Assembly: GCA_009760855.2 (NCBI GenBank)
Contig: WPIO01000230.1
Span: 180,928-244,927 of the forward strand
Direction of reading: 5' to 3'
Length of the DNA: 64,000 nucleotides
From: Cristatella mucedo
Lineage: Eukaryota; Bryozoa; Phylactolaemata; Cristatellidae
Shown: piece after piece, positions 1-11,811 of the stretch
Layout of the letters: the number at the start of each line of letters is the position of its first letter
Numbering within the stretch: position 1 is the stretch's first letter
Made by a program: the position numbers and the translations under genes
The notes under the pieces: model-generated
Seen by the model: only the letters and a program-made list of their open reading frames with translations
Database searches by the model: none
Told to the model about the DNA's origin: nothing

Positions 1-1640
1 GCCTTTGCCGTTAATTGCAATACAGTGACCGAGAGCTGGCATTATGGATGGAATTACCCGTGCGCACCAAAAATAGAGTATTCAAGAAGGAGAAATGTAA
101 ATGAGAGCGTCACCCAGTAGCGTCCAGTCTAATTTTAATGAACCGTTATAGATTTCCGTATTTTCCCGGGCCGTCGCCATTGATTGCTGCGCATTGCCCT
201 CGCATGTACGTTAAAGATTGACAGGTTGATAGGACGCGGTTGCACTTTTAAATGCAGCAGACCGTTACGCAAGAAGAACGCGATCTCCTCTCCCGCCAGC
301 TGCGCTTGTAATTGTAACAGACAATCACAGATTGCCGTAGTGTCTCGGGCAATCGCCGTCGATTGCCCGAGGGTGAACGCGAAAAACGGCAGCACGTGCG
401 CGCCCACAGTGAGCCTTATGTAGTAGGATCATTACAAATTCAAGCAGCCAATTTCCAGTTAATTTGAACCAGATTGCTGCAGAGACCGGGCCATTGCCGT
501 CGATTGCCGTGCATTGCCCTCGATTGTGCCTTTGTCGATTGTACAAAAGGATGTGGCTGCAGTTTTAATGCAGTGTAGTGCAATACGCAAGAAAAGTTGG
601 AGCTCCTCTCAGTAACTGTCGGTCCATTTGTAACTGTCACTTCTGGATTGGCGTATTTTCCGGGGACATTGCCGTCTATTGAATGCCAACCATGGATGAA
701 AATTATGCGCGCGCACACAGGTACATGTTACGTGGAATGAGAGCTGCATTTTATTGCAGCCAATTTTCTCAATTTTCCACGAATTTTGCTATTGACCCCT
801 ACCATTGCTGTTGATTGCCGTGCATTGCCCATAATTTACCAAACAAAGCATCTTGAAAGTTCCACGGCTTTACTTTGGACGCAGCAGAATGTTATATGTA
901 ATGAAAATTGAGGCTTCCGCGCTGCTAATTTCTCTTCAATTCACCGGGAATTGGGGTATTGGCCCAGAACAATGGTGTCGACTACCGTTCATTGCTCGCG
1001 ATTGTACGTGTGCGATTGGTTGAAAGAATTTGATTGCACTTTCAACGCATTGGGTTGTGACAGGTAAGATATATTTGATCTTGGCCCAGTAACTTTCCAG
1101 TGATTGGCGATGGACCAGAATGGATTGCCGTATTTTCCCGGGTCACTCCCGTCTTTTGCAATGCATTGCCCAAGATTGGACGATTAGACCTGGTTGAAAT
1201 TATGTGTGCAAGCAGTGAGATGTTACGTAGAATGAGAATCAGAGCTTGGTGCAGCCGATTTCTCTCGTCCATTTGCCACGAATTTCGGTATTGGTAGCTG
1301 CCATTGCTGTCAATTGCCATGTATTGTTAACAGTTAACGTGCAAAACAGCTTGAAAGTCCTACGTTTTCAATTTTAGCACACAAAAATATGAAATGCGAC
1401 AACAATCGGCACTTCGTGCAGCCGATTTAGTGTGAACTTGCCACGGACTGTAGCATATTGCTGCTACGAGCCGAGCCGTCGATTGCCATGCATTGCCCGA
1501 GATTGTACGATCGACATTGCTTAAAATGATGTAGTTGACTTAAACCAGTGTGCTTTGCAACATGCATATGCCATTGCAGTGCATTGCTGCCGATTGAACG
1601 GGGCGATTGTTGTGAAATTGTGGGATTAGACAATTACCAA
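1..1640. repeat. Degenerate satellite array, monomer about 165 bp
   Basis: The stretch repeats a motif of the form CATTGCCGTCGATTGCC followed by GCATTGCCC roughly every 135-180 bp (near 170, 345, 486, 660, 795, 960, 1135, 1295 and 1462). Anchors such as CCGTATTTTCCCGGG recur at 156, 651 (variant) and 1127. The segments beginning TTACGTGGAATGAGA (about 729) and TTACGTAGAATGAGA (about 1213) are also about 485 bp apart, hinting at a three-monomer higher-order unit. Short open frames here are antisense echoes of the repeat and look non-coding. A related array lies at 41.6-42.7 kb. Confidence 0.75.
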
Positions 1641-2244
1641 AAATTAGAGCAACGTGCAATCACTATTAGAGCTTAAAGTGTACTTATTCTGGTTGTTTTT
1701 CGGCTAGTTGCGGCTCATTGACGTAGCCCGGGCAGTTGCAGTCGATTGCAGCAGAATGGCCGATGCAATCACAGTAAAGTTATGTACTACAATATCAGCA
1801 AAAAACTTGAGCTTGGCAACGCTTCCGTCTGGTAGTTGCTAACCTAATTAGAGTGGATTTCGGTAATTCGTCGAACCCTATTATTATTACTAGAGAGAAC
1901 GCCGAAACCGCAAGGTTTGTCTGCAACTGAAAGCGGTGTGCTTACGATAAAACGTTGGCCATGAAATCCAGCCTAGGTCGTTTACGATTGCAGGACTGTA
2001 GGAGGGGCAACTCCGGGCTTCAGTAAGATCAACAATAGTAATAACATCGACCAAGATAATAAAAACGATACCTCGCGAAAATGAACGATAAGGCGATTGT
2101 GCAGCGCCCTCCGGTAATTCCATCTTTCACAGAGCACTCTATATGTGCCATATGGTAAGTGTTCATTAGGTTAATGTCTGCATCTCCGTCTGAAACCCCA
2201 CAATGCTGCAAAGACTAAGAGGGTGTTACTCAGAAGAATTTTCT
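1641..2244. repeat. Satellite edge and spacer shared with 41.66-43.16 kb
   Basis: The first 220 bp match 41660-41820, including the phrase AGAGCTTAAAGTGTAC. The part from about 1860 matches 42785-43159 and, without satellite, 39130-39470. The three copies share AGCCTAGGTCGT or close variants, a run of ACGATA motifs, and a right edge reading TGTTACTCAG. I see no coding sequence. The block marks a segmental duplication that also carries the downstream RING exon. Confidence 0.7.
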
Positions 2245-4735
2245 ATACCCAAATCCTGCTTATCTGACCACATGCAGATCTCATTCAATTTACAGTGTGT
2301 GCCCACCTCCTCTAAAATAACCTGCGAATCGCGAAACCTCAAGGCCCTTGACATCGATGCTGTCCGTGCGAGAATATCTGCTTCGCTTCTTCTGCTCAGT
2401 CCTCCTTCCGATCTGTCATCATTGGTAGATAGCTACAACACGACACTAGCCGACACGCTCGACGAGTTTGCACCTCTGAGTAAGCACACTGTGCGCTCTC
2501 ACCCAGATGGCCTATAGTTTACCACAGACATTAAACTAGCCAGGTCTACTAAGCCCAACCTTGAAAAAACATACACAAGATCACGACTGTCTGTCCATCG
2601 ACAGGCATAAGAAGACTACTATAGGTCGTACCAATCGATCATAAAAAAGGCCAAGTCTAGCTTCTATAAAAACGTTGTTGAATCACAGATGCATAATCCA
2701 AAAATGCTGATGTCAACGATCAACCATCTCTTCAACCGCTCCCAGATTAGCTCCTTACCCGATGATCCTTGTGGTGATCTAGCCGATTGCTTCTCTTGAT
2801 TCTTTGTGCAGAAGATAGACAAGATCAGGGAGTCCATCCCTGTAATGACAGCACACCCCCCCCCCTAGAATGCTGTTCCCCGATTCCTGGCTGCTCCTCA
2901 ATGTCTACATTTAAGCAGGTTCCTAGTGATCTCGTCCTGTAGTTCATATCCCAATCAAAGAAGACATCAAGGCCTCTGGACACTATTCCCACTGTCCTGC
3001 TCCTACGTTGCATTGAACTGTTGCTGCCATGCATAACTAACATCATTATTATGTCATTAGCCTCAGGTCATGTCCCAGCACCCTTCAAAAAAGCTGTAGT
3101 CAGGCCACTTCTCAAGAAAGTGACACTGTACCAAGAGAACTTGAGCGATTACAGCCCAGTCTCCCTTCTACCATTCTTATGAAAGACACTGGAGCGGGTC
3201 GTGGCAGACCAGCTGAACTCATATATAGCAACTTCAAACCTTGCTAGTAAGTTCCAGTCTGGTTTTTCAGCTTATCATTCTACACAGTCAGCATTGCTTG
3301 CTTCGGACGTATAATGACCTTCTTATGAATGCAGACTGAGGTAGTCTCTTTGCTTGTTTTGCTCGATCTTTCGGCAGCTTTTAGTACTATCGATCACCAA
3401 GTTCTTCTAGAGCGCCTCTCATCTCGCCTGGGCATCACTGGATTTGCTCTACAATGGTTCAGATCATATCTCAGTGGGACACTCCAGAGTATTGACGTGA
3501 ATGGACAAAGATCATCCGAGGTACCTCTGAAATATGGAGTACCTCAGGGCTCTATGCTAGGTCCGATTCTTTTCAGTTTATACTCTCCCTCTTGCTGATG
3601 TGATTGCCAAGCACAATCGTGGCCTTCACTTCTATGCAGATGACACTCAGTTGAACCTTTGCTTTGATCCCTCCCAGCCTTCGAGCACCTCGAATTCTCT
3701 CAACTCACTTGCTGCATGTATTGATGACATCCGCACATGGATCGCAGCCCATTTTCTAAAACTAAACGATGATAAAAATAACTTACCAGTTTAGTGCAAA
3801 CCCAGTGTGATTTGGAAATTGGAAAGGCTGACGATCAAAATTGGTTCTTCCAGCATATCTCCCGTTGAATCAGCTCGAAATCTAGGTGTCATGTTCTGGA
3901 GTGACCTCTCGTTAGACGACGACATCAGTTCCACAGTCGAGTCCGCCTAGTTACAAGTACATAACATCGCTACAATTCGGGCTTGTTTAGATAAGGATAC
4001 CACGTCCAATGTGGTCCATGCATTTTTGACATCACGACTTGACTTCTGTAACTCGCTGCTTGCTAGCCTGCCGGCAAGTGCAATCAAGCGATTACAGATG
4101 GTGGAAAACTCTGGAGCTAGGCGTGTCTGTCGTGAGCGTCGCAGTTGCCACATCACACCACTTCACGCCGACCAGCACTGGCTACCAGTCGCGAAACAGA
4201 TCGACCTCAAAGTTTTGTCGCTCACTTTTAGGTCACTTCATTCTTTAGCTAAAGCCTATCTCTCAGATCTACTCCCCCACCAGGCCAAACATCGTACCAC
4301 CTGCTTTTCGGAATCAAACAGTTTACCACTACCTCGTACAAACCTCAAATCCTTTGGAGACCGCGCGTTTAGTTCGTATCCTCCCAAAGCGTGGAACTCC
4401 CTCCCGACTTGCATCAGAACATCCCCTGACTTGACCACATTTAAAAAGAACTTAAAAACACCTATTTAAGACAGCATTTAGTGGGTCCCTGTGATTCGTC
4501 CTTCGTGTGGTGGTGCGTGGTGACACTGTACATGCTGCCACTAACCACATTTGCTTGCTGACCGTGTGCATGTCACCCATAACCATGCTATTCATGTTTT
4601 TTAAGCATGATACTACTCACCATTCAATCGCGCTACCCTTTGCAGCAAATGTGAAGCACCTAGAAAGAGATTGAGTTCTCTGAGGGGGCTTTATCAAGTG
4701 CATTATTATTATAATTATTATTATTATTATAGCCC
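2245..4735 (+). mobile_element. CR1-A LINE copy 1, 5'-truncated and broken
   Basis: This is a non-LTR retrotransposon remnant. It enters within the endonuclease C-terminus (a TKSCLSDHM-like segment at about 2255) and continues through a linker. The reverse transcriptase starts at about 3340 (LLDLSAAFSTIDH, then GVPQGSMLGP at 3535 and the catalytic YADDTQL at 3630). The typical CR1 C-terminus (HWLPV...KAWNSLPTC) is at 4170-4420. The frame is broken many times, for example stops at 2517 and 3598 and a TAG at 3793. The 3' end carries the family hairpin and an ATT-rich tail up to about 4735. It is inserted in the spacer that is intact at 39.46 kb. The copy is inactive. Confidence 0.9.
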
Positions 4736-4784
4736 AATCTCATTTCCAGTATCTTTTAATGCGCACTCGGTTGCCAATAGACTT

Positions 4785-4930
4785 TTTAATAACAATAATA
4801 ATAATAACACTTGATAAAGTGCCCTCAGAGAACTCAATCTCCTTCATGGCGATTTACGGTTGCTGCAAAGGAAACACGACCGAATGGTTGGTAATAGCAT
4901 GCTCAATAAACAACGAGAATTACTATCAGA
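4785..4930 (-). mobile_element. CR1-A 3' tail fragment
   Basis: The reverse complement shows the family 3' terminus: sequence ending TTTGCAGCAA, the hairpin GCCATGAAGGAGATTGAGTT, then ATT-type repeats. It has no coding capacity. The same fragment recurs at 43925-44060 as part of a segmental duplication. Confidence 0.75.
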
Positions 4931-5256
4931 ATTATGAGGTTCGATTTATTATTACTACCAAAAGCAAGATTTTACAATCTGTGAAGCAGACACTGATGAC
5001 CTGAAAACAGAAATTCAGACAGAGCAGGACCTACATGTGACTACAAAGGGCCATCCATGCCAGCGAAGACGAACCAGCATAGTCAATGTACGTCATAGTC
5101 AAAGTAAACCTAAGCAAGCCTATATCCCAGCAGCCCACACTATTACCAACTTACATTTTGAAACCAACTAGAGCTGCATATATAGCCAGACAAAAGCTTG
5201 CCCACTTTCCCCGACCTTTGCTTATTATAAGTTTTCCTCGCAAGAAATAATTTGAT

Positions 5257-5432
5257 TCAGAATGTCGTTCTGACAGTTCCACGTATGCTGACTCGGCAGA
5301 TCGGGCATGTGGTGAAGGCTGGAGAGCACTCAGCACAGCACACGAGATGACCGCACGGCAGGAAAACGATGCCGACCACCGAGTCCATGCATATCTTGCA
5401 TGTGAGCTCCATTTTCAATTGACGATTCTCCT
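5257..5432 (-). CDS. IAP terminal exon: C-terminal RING finger
   Basis: The exon follows a TATTGTAG acceptor, continues in phase 1 (G from the UBA exon completes Glu), and ends at a TGA at 5259-5257. It encodes EENRQLKMELTCKICMD, then FLPCGHLVCCAEC and CPICR, ending VRTTF. All RING ligands are present: C-x2-C, then PCGH, C-x2-C and C-P-x-C. The PCGHxxxCxxC and CPICRxxI patterns and the short tail after the last Cys are typical of IAP RINGs, which recruit E2 enzymes and dimerise through the C-terminal tail. An altered second copy of this exon lies at 44565-44390. Confidence 0.93.
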
Positions 5433-6477
5433 CTACAATAATGCAGTACAACACAATACAATAGAGAGGCTTCTATAATGAAACATCTGTGACCTATGCC
5501 ACTCTGAGAGTGAGTGCAAAGCACAAAACGCATACACAGTTTGTTCTTGCCCAAGAAACTATCAAGCCTCAGCAGACCTCAATGAGGGTAGGTCAGATAG
5601 AGAGGCCTAACTTAACGACACGTGACATGCAGTGCATTAGAGAATCAGTAATTACAGCCAGGGGTTTTAGCTGCTAATCGTCGAGCAACAACGTCAAGTT
5701 CTAGACATTTCTCGCCGTTCACAAATGTCGCAAGTGTCACACTTTGCCGAGTTAGTTGACGACTCCTGACTAAGATCTCGGATCGTAGTGATTTTTCAAG
5801 TTGAACATACAAGCCGTTTCGGCCAGCCACCACGAGGCTATGGAGAGGGGGTGATATTGGTATATTGGTATGTCCTCAAACTACCGAGTCGATTCGGTCC
5901 AAAAGTGCAAGACAGTTCATCTAAATGAAACTGAAAAGGCTTGTTGTGTACACATATTGTAGCCAGAATTAATCAGTGACGATAAATTGAGAAGAACAGC
6001 CACACGATGGAAGAGCAGACCAGGAGGTTAGTGACTGTAGCATGGTGGTAGCAGCAGTTGTGGGAGGGAAGGGAGTGTGGTAGCAGCAGCTCGGGGCGGC
6101 TGGAAAGAATAGACAGACCGAATGATGTCGTTGCATACATGATGCCCAACTGTGAAAGGCATCATCTGAGATTGAAACGTTTAAACTGGGTTTAAACTCG
6201 CAGCTCCGATTGCGAAACGTTTAAACGTCAGGCAGGCAGTTATCAAAAAGGACACCCGAATCACAAGCACTCCGACTTAATTTAATTTTTAAATTAATAT
6301 AAATTAATTAATTAAATTAATTTAAACTCGCAGCTCCGACAGAAAAAGGTGAAGAGCTAATCAGACACGTGACACGTGCAGCAGAGACACCAGGATTGCT
6401 TGAAAGATTATTTCGCACGCTAGATTGCGAGCGAAATAATCTTTCGAAATAATTCCCTTTGAGCTGAGCTCGCTTAC
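5433..6477 (-). other. Last intron of the IAP gene
   Basis: The intron lies between the RING and UBA exons (GTAAGC donor at 6477-6472, TAG acceptor at 5435-5433). It holds an AT-rich inverted segment at about 6278-6320 and two direct copies of TTTAAACTCGCAGCTCCGA at 6191 and 6321, flanked by repeated AAACGTTTAAAC palindromes. The 150 bp next to the RING exon recur at 44570-44718. No gene is seen inside it. Confidence 0.7.
6191..6339. repeat. Paired 19-bp direct repeat with AT-rich palindrome between
   Basis: TTTAAACTCGCAGCTCCGA occurs at 6191-6209 and again at 6321-6339. Between them are an AAACGTTTAAAC palindrome and a block of AATTAATTAATT that can fold on itself. This could be the remnant of a small element or a local duplication; no known family is recognised. 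Confidence 0.6.
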
Positions 6478-6742
6478 CTGCGGCGGCCTGGGCTGCAGCA
6501 GCTGTTCGCTGCTTCTCGTCGTGAGTAGCAAAGACTTCGGCCAGCAGCTCCTCGGGTCCCTCGTGATCGTGGCCCACGGTGGCCAGACGCTTTTGGACCA
6601 CCTCCTTGACCAGGTCGAGCGGGTAGTCCATTTGAAGCAGGATGCGAACCTTTGGCGAATCCATGCGAGCTCGAATCTCGTGTGGGTCCACGGCGAAGCT
6701 CGTTGTCTGAGCACCAACACTGGAGGGTGGCGCCTCACGGAC
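6478..6742 (-). CDS. IAP exon: UBA-like domain
   Basis: The exon runs from CTCTTTAG|GTC to GCAG|GTAAGC. It encodes a short linker (VREAPPSSVGAQTTSF), then DSPKVRILLQMDYPLDLVKE, VVQKRLATVGHDHEGPEEL and LAEVFATHDEKQ. The pattern of a hydrophobic helix, M-D/G-Y turn, helix, G-x-x-x-x-x-P/T-x-x-L and a final helix is that of the UBA domain between BIRs and RING in cIAP/XIAP proteins, where it binds ubiquitin chains. The downstream phase (1) fits the RING exon exactly. The upstream phase is 0, which does not match the phase-1 ends of the BIR exons. An Ala/Gln-rich tail (AAAAQAAA) precedes the donor. Confidence 0.85.
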
Positions 6743-9700
6743 CTAAAGAGTGGAACCAGCACTCAAAAGTGTCACCCTGCCGTGGTGCCACCTTACCACG
6801 GTGTCACCCTGTCGGGAAAGTAAGGTTGTTATCAGATCCAAAATCTATCGAATAACTATTCGAAATCAATCGAGTGAAAATTAGAAATGTTTCTTGCGTC
6901 ATTTGAGACAAGCAGAGCTGAACAAAAATTTCAAATTTCACTCCTATACCTGAAGTATTAGAGGAGTTATGGAATTTACAAGGCAACAACCTACCCAGGA
7001 AATGAAACTGTATACAAGCCAAAAGAATGCACCTTAACAAGCTTCCCACGTGTATCTCGATCTACCAAGGTTTGAAAAACTGGGATAAGACTCACGTAAG
7101 CTGCTGATGTCGGTCAATTTTGTAACTGTAGATTTGTAACTTTCGGTTTACATCCGTGTTAGTCGTGTTTTGCATAACCCCTTTTTCTTTCATAAAGAAG
7201 TTGTCTGAACTTTAGATCCAGTTCTAACTAATTTGTCTTTTGAAAGGTGCCATCAACAAATTTACGATTTTCGGACACATTTTCTAAGTATTTTCTTGAC
7301 ATTCTTCCATAAGTCAAGGACATGAATGCCAACAAAAACAACTAGGGCATATCGTCACTGCAGATTCAGCAGTACCGGCCGGACACAACCAACGTCCGGA
7401 GGTGGCTGTGACTGAGGGGGTGCACAGTTCAGCTATGTGACTCCTTTGCTGAAGAAGCTCTGATGACTCCTGGTTGATCAACAGATACAGGGCAAAATTC
7501 TTACACTGACTCACATGGGTCCCGCTAAGGCTTAGCTCCTTCATTCTTACATTAACTGCTGCACCAGTTTTAGCCTCCTTGTGCCCTTAGGTCCTCGATG
7601 GACAATAACGTAGCTGTTCAATCTCTATGCTGAAAGACCATTTGCAACACACAGGTTTGCTCTGCAGGTCCTAGGCTGCAGACCGCACATCTACAAGTCT
7701 AATGCAACGACATATTCTCTCCTTCTGCAGATTGTGTCACATCATTTCCAGCTGTCCTGAACTACCACTTCAATGCTACTCACTCTCTCTACTTCCGCAA
7801 TGACGAAGATCTGCTTCATACTTTGTCTGAGCTGCATGAATGTTATCCTTGTTGTTTATCAAGCATGATACTATTCATAATTCGATCGTGTTTTCTTTGC
7901 AGCAATTGTAAAACGCCTAGAAAGAGATTGAGTTCCCTGAGAGTGCTTTATCTAGTGTGTTATCATCATTATCAAGAAATACTGTCTACGGCCTACCGTA
8001 TTCGTACCGAGAGCTGCTTAGGCATTGAGTTCTCTAGAGTAACCTCTCATACGTATGCACACAATCCACTCAGACGTTTTAGCAGAGTTACAGATGAAGT
8101 TATTACAGACACACAGAGCTGGCAACCTACGCTTGAGGCAAATCATACCTGATGATGGACGAACTCTGATCCCTTCACTTGAATCAGAAACTGGCAAGAA
8201 GGCGAGCATAGCACGTGCTCAACCCATGGGTCACAGTGCGATTTCAAAACTGCCACAATACAGTCACAAAAGAAGCATTTGACTGCATCCTCATAACCTA
8301 CAACGTACATCGTCAGTGGCGATGTACTTTCGCCAGCAACAACAGATCAAGCAGCACCAAGAACTCGAATCAAAGTCTAATCAACTAATCAAAGTCTATA
8401 CAGCATGTACAATTTTAAAACAACGAACAAAGGTGATCTCATTTCGATGCCACTAACTGCCCGGGTCTTCGCCCAAGGGCAAGGTCCTTTTGCTACATGA
8501 TACACGCAGTGGGTTCGGAAGAAAAAGTGAGCGATCATTATTGTCCACTGCAGGTGGCAATTGATTGCCGCTAAGACTCATCTGCATCGATGTAAACAAA
8601 TGAGGCTACAGTATTAGCCGCGACTTAACTTTACTTAACCGAGGCAGCCGAATGTCTATGAGCCACTGCAAAAGAAGGCGCACTTCTATTTCTAAGTTGC
8701 TATTCAATATAAATATATACGTATATATCGATATAGAATCTGACACACAATAAGAGCCGGAATTCTGTATACTCGTACGTTCGGAGTCGAAGTACATTCG
8801 GATTCTGTAAGTACACCGACCGACAAACATGCTCAATCATGCTCCAACTTATTTACATCAAGTGCCTTGAGATGCAGTTCCCTTCGGTCTGTTAAACAAA
8901 ATTTATTGTAATATCATCGAACTTCAAAAAATTTCTAGTTCAAATAAACCACCGTGGACTAAAAGATATGTGACTAAACAAACACGTGGACCAGATACAG
9001 GGCTGGAAATCAAATCGATTTATTGATTCGTTTCATGCCTTCTTCTGTGGTAATCGTCTAAAGTCCCAAAAGCTACAGGTAATGCATACACCAATACTGG
9101 CAGCATTTATTTTCATCAGAGGCCAGCCTCTAAATAAAAGCCTGGACAAAATAATTTACACAGCTACATTATTCGGTGGGCCAAGGTGAATAGCATCGAA
9201 TATATTCTGTAGGCCAGGGTGAATACCATCGGTTGAGTCACGTCAGAATACGACAGCCCATCAGGGACCATGTTTACTGAATATAAACAATCAAGTTATA
9301 CATATAAAAGTTCCCATTACTGCTGTTTGTGAACGATGGCAACACAGTGCTTTAAGTGTCCTGACGAACTTAGTATACCAGGGCTACTGCATCCTCCCAA
9401 TTACTGTCAGAACAACTGAGATGGAGGTACAAATGGCCTACCAGGCTGACCCGATTGGCTTCCCCGAACTATGAAGGAGCCAGCCACTGTGTCTTGGCAG
9501 GTCTGAACTCTTAACTGTGGAAGCACTTACACAGACTCAGGTTCCTTTCCTGCCAGTTTTTAGAGTCTACAAGTCATGACAGTTTAACTCGGATCCACTC
9601 GATCAAGCGACACCTTCGGAGAGTGCAAAGGCAACAGGAGACTTCTGATTTCTTGCTCGCCTGGCATCCCTTGAAATACTTAAGAGTGCAAGGCAATGCA

Positions 9701-9746
9701 GAAAACAGACAGACAGGGGCATGGGGCAAAAGCTACCTGCTCATAC
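6743..9746 (-). other. Intron region between UBA and BIR-half exons
   Basis: About 3 kb that should contain the second half of the third BIR. Scanning for C-x2-C-x16-H-x6-C on the minus strand found no convincing match. The nearest is a Cys pair near 7345 (TICPSCFCWHS), which stops too soon. A short inverted repeat flanks 6790-6815 (CCGTGG...CCACGG, with GTGTCACCCTG on both sides). A LINE remnant occupies 7585-7980. The stretch 8000-9746 has no feature I can name. Confidence 0.55.
7585..7980 (+). mobile_element. CR1-C LINE C-terminus plus shared 3' tail
   Basis: Forward translation resembles the CR1 C-terminus (an L-R-S-S-M-D-N-N-V-A-V phrase and a SAGPRL motif), matching the better copy at 12.5-12.8 kb. 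It runs into the common LINE 3' end at about 7850 with the CGCCTAGAAAGAGATTGAG hairpin. It is broken and inactive. Confidence 0.6.
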
Positions 9747-9911
9747 CGAGGAAAAAGAAGCCGGCCTTAGCGAGCGCGTCAGGCGACGGTAGGTGATCAG
9801 CCGATGTCATCCATGTTACAAATGTTGAGAGCCGGCGAGCTTCAACAGCAAAGTCAGGATTCTTGGGGAGGGCTCTCGCAATTGCGAAATCATCTGCCCT
9901 CGTGCTGTCGC
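9747..9911 (-). CDS. IAP exon: first half of a BIR domain
   Basis: The 165-nt exon is phase 1 at both ends (TTGTAG|GC acceptor, CTCG|GTATGA donor). It encodes a linker (DSTRADDFAIARALPKNPDF) and then the N-terminal BIR signature: AVEARRLSTFVTWM and ALAKAGFFFLG. The leading P-K-N-P-D-F-A-V-E run matches the usual lead-in to BIRs. The zinc-binding half (D-x-V-x-C-x2-C...H...C) should be on the next exon downstream, but none is recognisable before the UBA exon. Either it has diverged, lies in an exon I missed, or this BIR is no longer complete. Confidence 0.8.
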
Positions 9912-10141
9912 CTACAATCGAAATGGATTTGACATTTACGAAGTAAGTGCACCGAAAAAACCAAACGTCGATTGCAGATCTTGACCAAGAGCACAAAGCA
10001 AAGGTTAGCCCATACGAGGGTCTCATCGATGAAAGGGTCTTGGCCACTATCAGCCATGCCTGCAGTGGCCCAGGTCACAGAACCCAGTACCATGGCACCC
10101 CTGGAGGGCTGCACTCAGCCGACAGATTACCGTCAGTCTTC

Positions 10142-10144
<3 letters not shown>

Positions 10145-10230
<86 letters not shown>

Positions 10231-10362
10231 CAGAGACAGAGAGGGACAGAGAGAGACAGAGAGAGAGACAGAGAGAGAGACAGAGAGAGAGACAGAGAGA
10301 GACAGAGAGGGACAGAGAGAGACAGAGAGAGACAGAGAGAGACAGAGAGAGACAGAGAGATT
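10145..10362. repeat. (GA)n microsatellite grading into GAGACA repeats
   Basis: About 65 bp of pure GA is followed by about 150 bp of GACAGA and GAGAGACAGA variants. It lies just 5' (minus strand) of a BIR-half exon, inside an intron. The Arg/Glu-rich open frames across it are artefacts of the repeat. Confidence 0.95.
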
Positions 10363-10439
10363 AATGCCGCGAGGATTATACCAAAAGAATAATTTTTTTT
10401 AAATATAAATATTTTGGAGTGATAATAAAATATAAAGTA

Positions 10440-10660
10440 AATAGTAATACTAGTGATGATACATTGGATAGAGCGCCCTCAGAGAACTCAAGCTCCTTCT
10501 ATGCATTTCAAATTTGCTGCAAACGAAGCAAGATCGAATAGTCAGTGATAGCATGCAGCTCAATAAACAACAAGAATAACGTGGTTAGGGGTGACATGCA
10601 CAGGGTCAGCATGCAAGTTTTGTAAGCAAAAGCGTGCACGGTATCAGCATTCATTACCAC
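10440..10660 (-). mobile_element. CR1-A 3' tail fragment
   Basis: Reverse-complement match to the LINE 3' region, with GCATGCTGACCCTGTGCATG-like phrases, then TTTGCAGCAAA and the GAGTTCTCTGAGGGCGC hairpin arm at about 10470. It has no coding capacity. Confidence 0.75.
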
Positions 10661-10679
10661 GATAAAAAGAAGAATATAA

Positions 10680-10800
10680 TAAAGAAATGTATTAATTTAT
10701 TTGTTTAGTGCCCCAAGAGATCTTTATTCAGGCACTTACTGTGTACCACGGAGCTCGAGCCTACAATCTCAGCCACATATTCCATTAACCAGACCTCAAC
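10680..10800 (-). mobile_element. tRNA-derived SINE, degenerate
   Basis: The reverse complement contains a decayed B box (TAGGCTCGAGCTCC), then GTGCCTGAATAAAGATCTC, TTGGGGCACT and an A/T-rich end, as in the better copies at 21.99, 23.40 and 27.69 kb. The A-box part is weak. Confidence 0.6.
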
Positions 10801-10965
10801 AATGACCTAAGGAACATCACGCTAGTTAAAGTCACTATTAACTAAGCTACTATCAACGACCGTCAACGAATAGGACAGGAACTCAGTGAAAGTCGTTGTA
10901 ATTACGAAAGAATTGTTCGGCTAGAACAGTTCTGCTCCATCATTCGGTCTAACACGATGCAAAAC

Positions 10966-11091
10966 CTGCTGACTCGCTGGAACGGTTCGGGCAGCACTGG
11001 CCGACTGCTGGTCGAGGTCTCGATAGGTCATCAAGGCCATCGTGAAAAACAGGGCGTGTTGCAAGCACAAGTGCGGCTGCTGCTGATTCTT
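10966..11091 (-). CDS. Possible IAP linker exon
   Basis: A 126-nt open segment between ACAG|AA and GCAG|GTTTTG reads in phase 1 at both ends like the neighbouring IAP exons and encodes an Ala/Ser/Arg-rich stretch (EESAAAALVLATRPVF and onward). No domain is recognised and the donor is weak (GTTTTG). It may be an alternative linker exon or chance. Confidence 0.25.
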
Positions 11092-11811
11092 CTGTCCATC
11101 CATTCAGATCGCAGCTAGGACGTCGACAAGACGAAATTGCTGCACAGTCACCAGGGTGGCTGAAATTTTTTTGCTGCACTGATGACTAAGGTAAGTCGCA
11201 AAGCTATAAATAGCCACCCCGGCTATTGCCTATGTAGCAATTTGCTGCCTCAAACCTACTGCCAGGTAACTCCAGGGTTGTTGGTAATCGTAGTCAGTGC
11301 TTAAAAATGATATTTGAAGCTGCACACAGAAATGCATCCTAACCGTACATATTGGTCGTGCTTTCGAAGCTACATCCAGCACTAATGAAACATTCGGACA
11401 GCAGCATGAGACCATAGGCAATCGATACATGCTGAAAAAGAACCGTGTCAATTGATTAGTGACAAAGAAATATACAGGACATTTCTAATAAACATAGCAA
11501 ATCCTACAAGAATTTCTTCAGCGTTCTCTATCAGCAATTGTATGGATATCCTTGTGGCAGAACGTTGTAGGGAAGCAGCTTCAAAGTTGACGATCGACAA
11601 GCCAAGACTTATTGAAAAAAACTGTAACGTTCTTCACGCACAAACATTAAGACAATTTCAGGGTCAACCTGCAAGGAGTAGGGAGCCAGTTACAAAAGCC
11701 TTGATGCAGCAAAAGAATAGATCAACCCTGACTGTGATATACCTATACAAACTAAATTTTCCAATTCAATTTCGGCGAAAGTAGGCAGTTTTGACTGTGA
11801 AGCTCTTTTAG

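Noticed and set aside
7314-7544. Possible second half of the third BIR (Cys pair near 7345)
   Set aside because: The frame ends a few residues after the Cys pair; no Trp, His or final Cys at the required spacing and no acceptor in phase 1.
9947-10402. Open frames rich in Arg/Glu over the GA repeat
   Set aside because: Pure translation of a microsatellite in several frames; the region lies in an intron of the IAP gene.
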